From Actinophytocola sp036378875 (GTDB lineage: Bacteria > Actinomycetota > Actinomycetes > Mycobacteriales > Pseudonocardiaceae), in NCBI RefSeq assembly GCF_036378875.1, contig NZ_DASUVO010000081.1, positions 134,562 through 198,561 on the forward strand: DNA of 64,000 bases. Direction: 5' to 3'. This document shows, one piece after another, positions 23,202 to 31,005 of this stretch. The first letter of the stretch is position 1; every line of letters starts with the position of its first letter. The notes beneath the pieces are model-generated. The model was not told where the DNA came from, made no database searches, and saw nothing but the letters and a program-made list of their open reading frames with translations. The position numbers and the translations under genes are program-made.

Positions 23202-24104
23202 CTATGAGCCCTCGCGCGCAGGCGATGTGACAGGCGGCGGAGAAAAACCCGCGGCGTCGGCGAACTGGCGGACCCGGCGGGGGTCGCGGAGCCCGTCGAT
23301 GGCGACGATCCGGTCCCTCACGACGGTGAAGACCAGCACGGCGAACGGCTGGTCGTGGACGGTGATCAACGCGCCGACCGCGCCGTTGACCAGCACCGGA
23401 TGCAGGCGCCCGTCGCGCGGGCCGCGGGCTTGTCTGGCCACGGCCGCCGCGCCGCGGATGACGACGCGCTGTCGGTCTGCCCCCAGGTCGGAGGTCAGGA
23501 CGACGTCGGGGTCGAGGACCTGGACAAGGGCGTCGAAGTCGCCGGCCCGTGAGGCCGCGTAGAAGGCGTCGACCACCTGCCGCTGCCGCGAGAGATCCGG
23601 GTCGGGCGAGGGGATCTCGGCGCCGTTCACCCGGCGTCGTGCCCGGCTGGCCAGCTGGCGTGCGGCGGCGGGCGTGCGGCCCACGATCCCGGCGATCTCG
23701 TCGAACGGCAGCTCGAACATGTCGTGCAGCACGAAGGCCAACCGCTCGGCCGGGCTGAGCCGGTCGAGCACCACGAGCAGGGCCAGTCCGACCGAGTCGG
23801 CCAGCAACGCCTCCTGCTCGGGGTCGAGATCGCTGTCCATGACCACGACCGGCTCTGGCAGGCGCGGTTCCTCCCGCCGCTGCCGCCGGGAACGCAGCAT
23901 GTGCAGGCACTCTCGGGCCACGACGGTCGTCAGCCAGCCGCCGAGGTTGTCGATCTCGTCCGTATTGGACCGGCTGAGCCGAAGCCAGGCGTCCTGGACG
24001 GCGTCATCCGCCTCGGCCACCGAACCCAGCATCCGGTACGCCACCGCCCGCAACCTGGGCCGATGCTGCTCGAAACGCTCGGCCAGCCACTCTGTCTCGT
24101 CCAT
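23202..24104 (-). CDS. ECF41-family RNA polymerase sigma factor with SnoaL-like C-terminus
   Basis: 300 aa. Sigma region 2 (RLRAVAYRMLGSVAEADDAV, DAWLRLSR) and region 4 (LSPAERLAFVLHDMFELPF, GRTPAAARQLASRARR) are followed from about residue 172 by a SnoaL/NTF2-like domain (VVDAFYAASRAGDFDALVQVL). LPEPVV and the terminal DPRRVRQF correspond to the WLPEP and NPDKL signatures of ECF41, whose C-terminal domain replaces an anti-sigma factor. The promoter of the downstream target overlaps its stop codon. Family certain; the inducing signal is not. Confidence 0.9.
   Translation of the reverse strand: MDETEWLAERFEQHRPRLRAVAYRMLGSVAEADDAVQDAWLRLSRSNTDEIDNLGGWLTTVVARECLHMLRSRRQRREEPRLPEPVVVMDSDLDPEQEALLADSVGLALLVVLDRLSPAERLAFVLHDMFELPFDEIAGIVGRTPAAARQLASRARRRVNGAEIPSPDPDLSRQRQVVDAFYAASRAGDFDALVQVLDPDVVLTSDLGADRQRVVIRGAAAVARQARGPRDGRLHPVLVNGAVGALITVHDQPFAVLVFTVVRDRIVAIDGLRDPRRVRQFADAAGFSPPPVTSPAREGS
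23204..23232 (-). promoter_or_regulatory. ECF41-type promoter of the AhpD-like gene
   Basis: On the minus strand TGTCACA (23232-23226), 15 nt, then GGCTCAT (23210-23204). Same elements and spacing occur before the sigma gene. The -35 matches the TGTCACA reported for ECF41; the -10 is not the usual CGTC. Confidence 0.55.
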
Positions 24105-24138
24105 CGGTCACATCATCCCCTCGTCAAGGCTCATGGAC

Positions 24139-24167
24139 ATGAGCCCGCGCGGGCGCCGAACGTGACA
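24139..24167 (-). promoter_or_regulatory. ECF41-type promoter of the sigma factor gene
   Basis: TGTCACG (24167-24161), 15 nt, GGCTCAT (24145-24139), followed by its inverted copy so that GGCTCATG-TC-CATGAGCC forms a palindrome. The match to the downstream promoter suggests autoregulation. Confidence 0.55.
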
Positions 24168-24250
24168 GGGGCGTCGATTGGTGTGAACCACTGCTGGGCG
24201 GTTGCCCGTCTCCTGGGTTGACGCGCAGGAACGACCTTGAGGAGTGGTGC

Positions 24251-24766
24251 ATGACCCGGATCGGAACCAAAGGCCGGCACAAGAAGCGGGCGACGTTCGG
24301 GCTGGCCGCGTTGGTCGCGGCCGCGGGGATCGCCGTTGGCGCGATCGCGTTGAACGGTGGGAACGACGAGGCGTCGGCCGCGGAGTCCTGCCAGGGGCTG
24401 GACACCGCTCTGCAGAACAACCTGAACTTCATCGCCGGCCAGCAGGCGAATCCGGATGCGCAGTCGGAGGCGCGGATCGCCAACCGGGAGGCGGTCGTGG
24501 CGCAGATCCAGCAGCGTCGTGAGGTGGCCGGTTGCACGGGCGAGGTCGTCGCCCAACCCATCGACACCGGCGGCGCCGGCAGTGCCGGCGAGTCCTGCGA
24601 AGGGCTGGACACGGCACTGCGCAACAACCTGAACTTCATCGCCGCTCAGCAGGCGAACCCGGATGCGCAGTCGGCGGCCAGGATCGAGAACCGGCAGGCC
24701 GTGGTCGACCTGATCGAGCAGCGTCGGGACGCGGCGGGCTGCACCGCGGTCATCGAGGCGGGCTGA
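24251..24766 (+). CDS. Secreted protein with two tandem 51-residue Cys-framed repeats
   Basis: 171 aa, ATG 24251 behind GAGGAG. A basic N-terminus and hydrophobic segment (FGLAALVAAAGIAVGAIAL) direct export. The mature part is two copies of one unit, ESC.GLDTAL.NNLNFIA.QQANPDAQS.ARI.NR, each closing with a second Cys (24383-24535 and 24590-24742, offset 207 bp). The paired Cys in each unit probably form a disulfide across a helical hairpin. The linker is short and Gly rich. Actinobacterial secreted relatives exist by impression only; no function is known to me. Confidence 0.75.
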   Translation: MTRIGTKGRHKKRATFGLAALVAAAGIAVGAIALNGGNDEASAAESCQGLDTALQNNLNFIAGQQANPDAQSEARIANREAVVAQIQQRREVAGCTGEVVAQPIDTGGAGSAGESCEGLDTALRNNLNFIAAQQANPDAQSAARIENRQAVVDLIEQRRDAAGCTAVIEAG

Positions 24767-24767
24767 G

Positions 24768-25925
24768 CTACGTCGGGAGGTACAGCCAGTCGACGTGCTT
24801 GAAGTCGTCGACACGGCGGTCACGGAACAGTTCGTCGCGTAGGGTGCGGGCCAGCCCGTCGACGTGCCAGATCTCGCCCCAAGCCCTGGCGCGGGTCTGG
24901 ACCTCGGCCGTGCGTCGCGTCCGTACGGTCTCGTACTCGGCGAGTCCGGCGGCGCAGTCGTTTGTGGACAGCGACGAGGCGAGTTGGGCGGCGTCTTCGA
25001 TGGCCTGGCACGCGCCCTGCGCGAGGTACTGCAGCATCGGGTGGGCCGCGTCGCCGGTGAGCACCAGCCGGCCGGCGACCCAGCGGTCGATCGGCAGGCG
25101 GTCGTACATCGGCCAGCGGCGGTCGCGCCACAGCGATCCCAGGCCGAGCCGCACCTGCTCGCACGCGCCCGCGAACGCGGCGTCCAGCTCGTCGGGACCG
25201 CCCCAGTCCGGTTCGCCGCGCCGGTAGGCGGGGGAGGCGAACACCGCCACGGTGTTGAAGATCTCGCCGCGCCGCAGCGGGTACTGCACAAGGTGGCAGC
25301 CGGGGCCGACGTAGACGACCACGTCGTGGCGGGCATGTTCGTCGAGGTCCCGGCCGAGCTGGTCCACCGGCAGCGCGCCCCGGTAGGCGACGTACCCGGC
25401 GCACACCGGCTCGTCCGCGCTCAGGTGCGCCCGCAGCCGTGAACGCAGGCCGTCGGCGGCCACCGCGAGGTCGGCACGGTGCTCGCCGGAGGCGGTGCGC
25501 ACCACCGCGGTGTCGCCCTTGGTCACGACGTCCTCGACCGTGCTGTTCGGCACCAGCGTCACGCCAGCGCGCTCGCAGGCACGCACGAGGATCGTGAGCA
25601 GGTCGCTGCGGTGGATCAGCACGTACGGCGCGCCGTAGCGCCGCGTGAACACCTCGTCGAGATCGAGGTGGGTCAGCGGCGAGCCGTCCAGTGCGCTGCG
25701 GAACACGAGCCTGCGTGGGCGGACACCGGCGTCCAGCACCTCGTCGAGCAGACCCCACCGGCGCAGGATCCGCGTGGCGTTCGGTGCCATCTGCAGGCCG
25801 GCGCCCACCTCGGTGAACTCGGCTTCCCGTTCGAGGACCCGGACGGTCTGGCCCGTGCTGGCCAGGGCATACGCGCACGCCAGACCGCCGATGCCGCCGC
25901 CGGCGATCACGACGTCTAGAGCCAT
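24768..25925 (-). CDS. FAD-dependent monooxygenase, probable 3-hydroxybenzoate 6-hydroxylase
   Basis: 385 aa flavoprotein monooxygenase. GGGIGGLACAYAL at the N-terminus binds ADP, and GDAAHPMLQYLAQGACQAIE near residue 285 binds the FAD ribityl group. The latter wording is typical of 3-hydroxybenzoate 6-hydroxylase and salicylate hydroxylase-like enzymes. It is the last gene of a four-gene unit with gentisate dioxygenase, maleylpyruvate isomerase and fumarylpyruvate hydrolase, so production of gentisate is the natural role. ATG 25925 overlaps the isomerase end by 10 nt. Salicylate 5-hydroxylation is a less likely alternative. Confidence 0.82.
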   Translation of the reverse strand: MALDVVIAGGGIGGLACAYALASTGQTVRVLEREAEFTEVGAGLQMAPNATRILRRWGLLDEVLDAGVRPRRLVFRSALDGSPLTHLDLDEVFTRRYGAPYVLIHRSDLLTILVRACERAGVTLVPNSTVEDVVTKGDTAVVRTASGEHRADLAVAADGLRSRLRAHLSADEPVCAGYVAYRGALPVDQLGRDLDEHARHDVVVYVGPGCHLVQYPLRRGEIFNTVAVFASPAYRRGEPDWGGPDELDAAFAGACEQVRLGLGSLWRDRRWPMYDRLPIDRWVAGRLVLTGDAAHPMLQYLAQGACQAIEDAAQLASSLSTNDCAAGLAEYETVRTRRTAEVQTRARAWGEIWHVDGLARTLRDELFRDRRVDDFKHVDWLYLPT

Positions 25926-26503
25926 CGGCCCAGTGTCGGGGCTTCGGCGGTGCGGCCGGTGAGCCACGCGGCGAGGGCAGCGGTCAGGCCGTGCGCCCGC
26001 TGTTTGTCGATGGCGTCGGCGACGAGCGCGGCGGTGAGATCCTCCGGCAGGTCGGCGAAGCCGACGCCGGCGTCGAGGTCGACGGAGTGGACGGCGACCT
26101 CACGGGCCCGCATCCACGGGATCTCCGTGGCGGGCACCGTACGGCCCTGTGCGGTCACCACGAGGTGCGTCCACGCGTCGGGCGCCAGCGCGTCGAGGTC
26201 CGCGGCCAACGCCTCGGCCGATCGCACGACCAGCTCGCGGAGCGTCGCGGCCGGGAGCTGAGCGCTCGTCTCGATCTCGGCGTTGCGTTGTTCGGGGCCG
26301 GCGTACATCCGGTTCTCCACACCGGTGGCCGCCCAGCTCACCAGCCGGCGCAGTGCCTCGGCGTTGTGGTGGACGTGCGCCACGACGTGCTTTCGGGTCC
26401 AGCCGGGCAGCAGGCTCGGGCCGTCGAGGTCGGCGTCGGAGAGCCGGTCGAGCGCACCGTGGAACAGCTTCGTGCCGCTGTCTGTCCACTCGCGACTGTT
26501 CAC
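25916..26503 (-). CDS. Mycothiol-dependent maleylpyruvate isomerase
   Basis: 195 aa of the MDMPI (DinB-like) superfamily. Signature parts are LDRLSDADLDGPSLLPGWTR, KHVVAHVHHNAEALRRL with metal-binding His, and WMRAREVAVHSVDLDAGV. It isomerises maleylpyruvate to fumarylpyruvate using mycothiol, which fits an actinobacterium. GTG 26503 overlaps the upstream stop as GTGA, so translation is coupled. It sits between the hydrolase and the monooxygenase of the gentisate route. Confidence 0.87.
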   Translation of the reverse strand: MNSREWTDSGTKLFHGALDRLSDADLDGPSLLPGWTRKHVVAHVHHNAEALRRLVSWAATGVENRMYAGPEQRNAEIETSAQLPAATLRELVVRSAEALAADLDALAPDAWTHLVVTAQGRTVPATEIPWMRAREVAVHSVDLDAGVGFADLPEDLTAALVADAIDKQRAHGLTAALAAWLTGRTAEAPTLGRWL

Positions 26504-27315
26504 ATGGACCTCGCGACGTTCTCCAGACGGCCGATGCCGGCGATCTCGGTGACCACCACGTCGCCGTCGGCGAGGTAGCGTGCGGGTTTGCGGGCGTGGC
26601 CGACACCGCCCGGAGTGCCGGTGGCGATGACGTCGCCGGGCCGCAGCGTGGTGATCACCGACGCGTAGCGGACGAGCGCGACCGGGTCGAACACCAGGTC
26701 CGAGGTGTCCGTCTTCTGCATCACCTCGCCGTTGACCGTGCACGTCATGGCGAGTTTCGGGCGGACCCCGCCGGGCAGCTCGTCGGGGGTGACGAGCACG
26801 GGGCCGAGTGGTGTCGTGCCCTCGAACGTCTTGCCCTGCAACCATTCCTTCGTGCGGAACTGCCAGTCGCGCATGGTCACGTCGTTCATGACGGTGAAGC
26901 CGGCGATCGCGGCGGCGGCCTCCTGTTCGGACGCCCGGCGCACGGTCGACCCGATCACGATCGCCAGCTCGGCCTCCCAGTCGACAGCGGCCGACTCGGG
27001 CGCCAGTTCGATGGGCTCGCGGGCGCCGATCAACGCGTCGGCGAACTTGGCGAACAGCGTCGGGTACTCGGGTAGTTCCCGGCCCATCTCGAGGATGTGG
27101 TTGCGGTAGTTCAACCCGACACACAGCACCTTGCCGGGGTGGGGCACCACGGGCGCGAGGCTGTCCGGACTCAGCGGCTCACCCGCTTCGACAGTCGCCC
27201 AGTCGTCGCGGGCCAGTAACGTGCCGACGTCGGGCTCGCCGAGGTCGGCGTAGCCCTCCGCGGTGACGCGGACGGCACGGGTACGGCCGTCGATCCTGGC
27301 GGTCGCGAGCCTCAC
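26500..27315 (-). CDS. Fumarylpyruvate hydrolase (FAH family)
   Basis: 271 aa fumarylacetoacetate-hydrolase-fold protein. VLCVGLNYRNHILEMG, DWEAELAIVIG, GFTVMNDVTMRDWQF, GPVLVTPDELPG and GDVIATGTPGGVGHARKP include the metal-binding Glu/Asp residues. In the gentisate pathway it cleaves fumarylpyruvate to fumarate and pyruvate. GTG 27315 is coupled to the dioxygenase stop (GTGA). Confidence 0.88.
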   Translation of the reverse strand: MRLATARIDGRTRAVRVTAEGYADLGEPDVGTLLARDDWATVEAGEPLSPDSLAPVVPHPGKVLCVGLNYRNHILEMGRELPEYPTLFAKFADALIGAREPIELAPESAAVDWEAELAIVIGSTVRRASEQEAAAAIAGFTVMNDVTMRDWQFRTKEWLQGKTFEGTTPLGPVLVTPDELPGGVRPKLAMTCTVNGEVMQKTDTSDLVFDPVALVRYASVITTLRPGDVIATGTPGGVGHARKPARYLADGDVVVTEIAGIGRLENVARSM

Positions 27316-28415
27316 GGGCGGGTCTCCTTCTCGGTGCGGTGCAGGTGAAGCCGTTCCAGGACCGGGGAGTCGCTGAAGCGGAAGAGGTCGAGGCCGCCGT
27401 CGGTGGCCACGGTGAGCGGTTCCCATGACGGGACCACGAACAGGTCGCCGCGCTCGACGGTCCACGTCTGCGTGCCGACGGTCACCTCACCGACGCCGTC
27501 GAACACCTGGTACACCGACGATCCCGCCTCCCGTGCGGTGGCGGTGGCGGTGTCGGGCGCGAGCCGGTGGAACTCGGTGCGCAGCGTCGGCAGCACGTCG
27601 CCGCCGGTCGTCGGGTTGGTGTAGCGCACGGCGGCGTGCCCTGGCTCAACGGTGGCGCGGTAGCCATCGGCCTCCAGCGCGAGCTGGTCGGTCAGTGCGC
27701 GGTCGGTGTGCTCCCAGCGGTAGGCCAGCAGCGGGGTGGCGGGGGTGGGTTCGAGATGGGACAGCGGGCGCAGCCCGGGATGCCCCCACAGCCGCTCGGA
27801 CCGGGAGTGCTCCGGCGCCTCCCGGCTCTCCACCTCGTCCGGGCCGAACTCGAAGAACGTGGACTCGGCGAAGTACTGGAACGGGATGTCGAGACCGTCG
27901 ATCCACGCCATCGGCCGGTCGGAGATGTTGTGGTGGCCGTGCCAGTGCCAGCCGGCCTGCGGGAGGAAGTCGCCGCGCCGCATGGCGACCGGGTCGCCGT
28001 TCACCACCGTCCACACGCCCTCGCCCTCGACGACGAACCGGAAGGCGTTCTGGGTGTGACGGTGCACGGGGGCGTCCTCGCGCGGGTTGAGGTACTGGAT
28101 CGCCGTCCACAGCGTCGGGGTGGCGAACGGCCGCCCGCCCAGCCCGGGGTTGGCCAGCGCGATCGCCCGGCGCTCCCCGCCCCGGCCGACCGGCACGAGC
28201 GCCCCGGCCTGTTCCGCCATCGGTAGCAGGTTCCGCCAGCGCCACAGGTGCGGGAGTGCCTTCGAACGCGGCCGAGGCGGCATCAGGTCGCCGATTTCCG
28301 TCCACAGTGGAATGAGCAGCTCGGCTTCGAAGCCACGGTAGAGCGCCTCGAGCTCCGGGGTGCGCGTCGGCTGGTCGGGCGCGTCGGTCGCGGTGATGGT
28401 GACGGGTGTGGCCAT
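27312..28415 (-). CDS. Gentisate 1,2-dioxygenase
   Basis: 367 aa bicupin. The first cupin has HRHTQNAFRFVVEGEGVWT near residue 117 and GDFLPQAGWHWHGHHN, carrying the Fe(II)-binding His residues. A second degenerate cupin follows in the C-terminal third. It opens the gentisate ring to maleylpyruvate. It is the first gene of the operon, ATG 28415, with the IclR gene 45 bp upstream in the same orientation. Confidence 0.9.
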   Translation of the reverse strand: MATPVTITATDAPDQPTRTPELEALYRGFEAELLIPLWTEIGDLMPPRPRSKALPHLWRWRNLLPMAEQAGALVPVGRGGERRAIALANPGLGGRPFATPTLWTAIQYLNPREDAPVHRHTQNAFRFVVEGEGVWTVVNGDPVAMRRGDFLPQAGWHWHGHHNISDRPMAWIDGLDIPFQYFAESTFFEFGPDEVESREAPEHSRSERLWGHPGLRPLSHLEPTPATPLLAYRWEHTDRALTDQLALEADGYRATVEPGHAAVRYTNPTTGGDVLPTLRTEFHRLAPDTATATAREAGSSVYQVFDGVGEVTVGTQTWTVERGDLFVVPSWEPLTVATDGGLDLFRFSDSPVLERLHLHRTEKETRP

Positions 28416-28460
28416 ACCTCGATCCTGGCCCGTATTCCGTCCTCCGGTCGAGAGTTTCTG

Positions 28461-29204
28461 TTATGTGGAATGTAGGTCGCGTTCGATGCGGGCCGCGGTC
28501 GCTGCCAGGTGCTGGGTCAGCTGAGGGAGCCGGTCCCGGCGGTACCGGGCCGTTGGCAGTGCGATCGAGATCGCCGCCGGGGGCAGGCCGTCCGGGCAGC
28601 GCAGGGCGTGTCCGATGGCCGTCACCCCGTGCTCGGTGGACTGATCGTTGACCGCGAAGCCCTGCCGGCGCACTCGGCGCAGGTCACGCAGGAGGGCGGG
28701 GAGGTCGGTGACGGGGGAGCCGGGCCCTGCGTACAGGTCGATCACGTCGTCCTCGGCGAGTCTCGCCAGCACGGCGCGGCCCCCGGAGGCGAGGTGCGCG
28801 GGGAGCGTCCGGCCTTCGCGGTTGCCGACGCGCAGCACCTGGGTGCTCTCGGCCGTGGCCACGAAACGCACCTCGGTGCCCAGTACGACCGCGAGGTTGA
28901 CGCTCTCGTTGACGCGGGCGGCCAGCGCCTGGAGATGGGGCAACGCGACCCGGCGGAGGTCGGTGGTCGGCTCGGGTGCCGACGTGTCCCGCAGCGCGGG
29001 CCCGGCCACGTAGCGGCGGTGCTCGTCCTGCTCGGCGAACCCGCGGTACACGAGCATCGCCAGCAGCCGGTGCGCGGTGGAGGGCGCGACCCCGAGACGC
29101 CGTGCGGCGTCGACGGTGCGCAGCGGCCCGTCCTGCCGCAACGCCAGCGCCAGTTGCAGCGCGTGGTCGACCGACGCGAGCCGGTAGGTGGGCTCGTTCT
29201 GCAT
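28461..29204 (-). CDS. IclR-family regulator of the gentisate operon
   Basis: 247 aa. The N-terminal winged helix (VDHALQLALALRQDGPLRTV, RRLGVAPSTAHRLLAMLVYRGF) and the C-terminal effector domain (GREGRTLPAHLASGGRAVLARL, GVTAIGHALRCPDG) are typical of IclR. It precedes the gentisate genes and is divergent from the FGE gene. A large palindrome covers the whole 43-bp spacer and both start codons, implying autoregulation. ATG 29204 has no ribosome site and probably heads a leaderless mRNA. Confidence 0.87.
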   Translation of the reverse strand: MQNEPTYRLASVDHALQLALALRQDGPLRTVDAARRLGVAPSTAHRLLAMLVYRGFAEQDEHRRYVAGPALRDTSAPEPTTDLRRVALPHLQALAARVNESVNLAVVLGTEVRFVATAESTQVLRVGNREGRTLPAHLASGGRAVLARLAEDDVIDLYAGPGSPVTDLPALLRDLRRVRRQGFAVNDQSTEHGVTAIGHALRCPDGLPPAAISIALPTARYRRDRLPQLTQHLAATAARIERDLHST

Positions 29205-29249
29205 GACAGAATCCTACCTTCCGCGTGGAGGAAGATAGGATTCTGTCAT
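29203..29249. promoter_or_regulatory. Symmetric divergent operator/promoter spanning two start codons
   Basis: Arms ATGACAGAATCCTA (29203-29216) and TAGGATTCTGTCAT (29236-29249) are exact complements, with CCTTCC/GGAGG-type symmetry between them. Each strand reads TAGGAT-TCTGTC-ATG, so a -10-like box lies 6 nt before each ATG. Both genes are probably leaderless and under one regulator. Confidence 0.7.
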
Positions 29250-30132
29250 GTCAGGATGCTGCCCGCCGTCGCGATCCGAGCAGTCCGTCCACACCGGAGT
29301 CCCGGCCGGCGAACGGTCCGACCTGGACGGCCTGATCGCCTTGCCGGGCGGGGTGTTCCGCATGGGCACCGACGACGAGGACGCCTTTCCGGAGGATCGC
29401 GAGGGCCCGGTACGCGAGGTCGCGGTCGCACCGTTCGCGATCGACGCGCACTGCGTGTCCAACGACCGTTTCGCGGAGTTCGTCGAGGCGACCGGCTACG
29501 TCACCGAGGCGGAACGGTTCGGCTGGAGCTACGTGTTCGCGAGGTTCCTGCCTGGTGCGCTGCGCAGGGACTCGCCCCGACCGGACGGCGCACCGTGGTG
29601 GTGTGGGGTGTCCGGGGCGTACTGGCGGCACCCGGAGGGCCCGGACAGCGACGTCGCGGGCCGCGGGAACCACCCGGTCATCCACGTGTCCTGGCACGAC
29701 GCGGCCGCGTACTGCGCGTGGGCGGGCCGGCGCCTGCCCACCGAGGCCGAATGGGAGTACGCCGCCCGTGGCGGGCTGGACCAGACCCGCTTCCCGTGGG
29801 GCGACGAGCTGACGCCCAATGGCGAGCACCGGTGCAACATCTGGCAGGGCCGGTTCCCGGTGCGGGACACGGCCGAGGACGGCTACTCCGGCACCGCACC
29901 CGTGGATGCCTTCCAGCCCAACGGTTTCGGGCTGTACAACGTGGCGGGCAACGTGTGGGAGTGGTGCGCGGACTGGTTCGACGACACCGAGGCGAACCGC
30001 GCCATGCGTGGCGGCTCCTACCTGTGCCACGACTCGTACTGCAACCGCTACCGCGTCGCCGCCCGCACGGCCAACAGCCCGGACAGTTCGACGGGCAACC
30101 TGGGCTTCCGCACCGCCGCCGGCATCGCGTAG
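29248..30132 (+). CDS. Formylglycine-generating enzyme (SUMF1/EgtB-type fold, true FGE features)
   Basis: 294 aa. FGE-sulfatase domain with LPGGVFRMGTDDEDAFPED, HPVIHVSWHDAAAYCAWAG, RLPTEAEWEYAARGG, GNVWEWCADWF and RGGSYLCHDSYCNRYRVAAR. The last block contains the two copper-binding active-site Cys (C....C) of genuine aerobic FGE. It oxidises Cys in CxPxR motifs of type I sulfatases to formylglycine. No sulfatase is in the window. It shares a symmetric promoter with the IclR gene, which is unexpected. A CCPPSR stretch near its own N-terminus resembles the recognition motif. Confidence 0.87.
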   Translation: MSGCCPPSRSEQSVHTGVPAGERSDLDGLIALPGGVFRMGTDDEDAFPEDREGPVREVAVAPFAIDAHCVSNDRFAEFVEATGYVTEAERFGWSYVFARFLPGALRRDSPRPDGAPWWCGVSGAYWRHPEGPDSDVAGRGNHPVIHVSWHDAAAYCAWAGRRLPTEAEWEYAARGGLDQTRFPWGDELTPNGEHRCNIWQGRFPVRDTAEDGYSGTAPVDAFQPNGFGLYNVAGNVWEWCADWFDDTEANRAMRGGSYLCHDSYCNRYRVAARTANSPDSSTGNLGFRTAAGIA

Positions 30133-30135
30133 CCG

Positions 30136-31005
30136 TCAGGCGGGTGCGAGCATGATGTCGAACCGCGCCTGGGACCACGTCCCGTCGATCACCCGGCCGT
30201 CCGGGGTCGGGGTGCCGGCAGCGTGCTGCTCGAAGTCCTTCACCAGTGAGTCCTTCACCCCGAACACGGCGTCCGAGTCGAGCAGTTCGTCGCCGCGGAC
30301 GAAGATGTGGGTGATCAGTGGGCGGTGGTCGGGGTGGCGCACCAGGAAGTGCAGGTGTGAGGCGCGCATGGGGGAGCGGCCGACCGCGGCCAGCAGGTCG
30401 CCCACCGGGCCGTCGTGTGGGATCGGGTACGGCGTGGGAGTGATGGCCCAGAAGAAGTAGCGGCCATCGTCGTTCGTGTGGAGGTGGGCGCGGGCGGCGA
30501 CGCGGTCGTCGTCGTACTGCACGTCGTAGTGGCCGTCCTCGTCGGCCTCCCACACCTCCAGCCGGGCACCCGCGACCGGTTTCCCGTCGGCGTCGGTGAC
30601 GGTGCCCTCGACCCAGCACGGCTCGCCTGGCGCGTCGCCGGCGATGTCGCCACCCAGCGGCGTTTCCGGGGAGCCCTCCACGAAGAACGGGCCTTGCACG
30701 GTGGCCTCGGTGGCGTCGCCGTGCGCCTCGTTGTTGACGGTGATCGTCTGCATCGAGACGCCGAGCACGTCCGACAGCAGGATGAACTCCTGTCGGCGGT
30801 TGTCGGTGATGTGACCGCAGCGGGTGAGGAAGTCGATGGCCGTGGCCCACTCCCGTTCGGTGAGGCGGACCTCGCGCACGTAGGCGTGCAGGTGGCGCAC
30901 CAGACCGGTCATGAGCTCCCGCAGTCGAGCGTCGGGGCACGCGTCGAACGAGCGCACCACGCGCTCGACCAGTTCGTCCTCGCGGGTGCGCTGCTCGGAG
31001 GTCAT
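30136..31005 (-). CDS. Intradiol dioxygenase, probable hydroxyquinol 1,2-dioxygenase
   Basis: 289 aa. An N-terminal dimerisation helix domain (RELMTGLVRHLHAYVREV) and catalytic beta-sandwich include GPFFVEGSPETPLGG, VEGTVTDADGKPVAGARLEVWEAD, a Tyr ligand in GHYDVQY, YPIPHDGPVG, and HLHFLVRHPDHRPLITHIF with the His ligands. Pairing with maleylacetate reductase identifies hydroxyquinol (benzene-1,2,4-triol) as substrate, giving maleylacetate. ATG 31005 overlaps the reductase stop (ATGA). Confidence 0.87.
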   Translation of the reverse strand: MTSEQRTREDELVERVVRSFDACPDARLRELMTGLVRHLHAYVREVRLTEREWATAIDFLTRCGHITDNRRQEFILLSDVLGVSMQTITVNNEAHGDATEATVQGPFFVEGSPETPLGGDIAGDAPGEPCWVEGTVTDADGKPVAGARLEVWEADEDGHYDVQYDDDRVAARAHLHTNDDGRYFFWAITPTPYPIPHDGPVGDLLAAVGRSPMRASHLHFLVRHPDHRPLITHIFVRGDELLDSDAVFGVKDSLVKDFEQHAAGTPTPDGRVIDGTWSQARFDIMLAPA

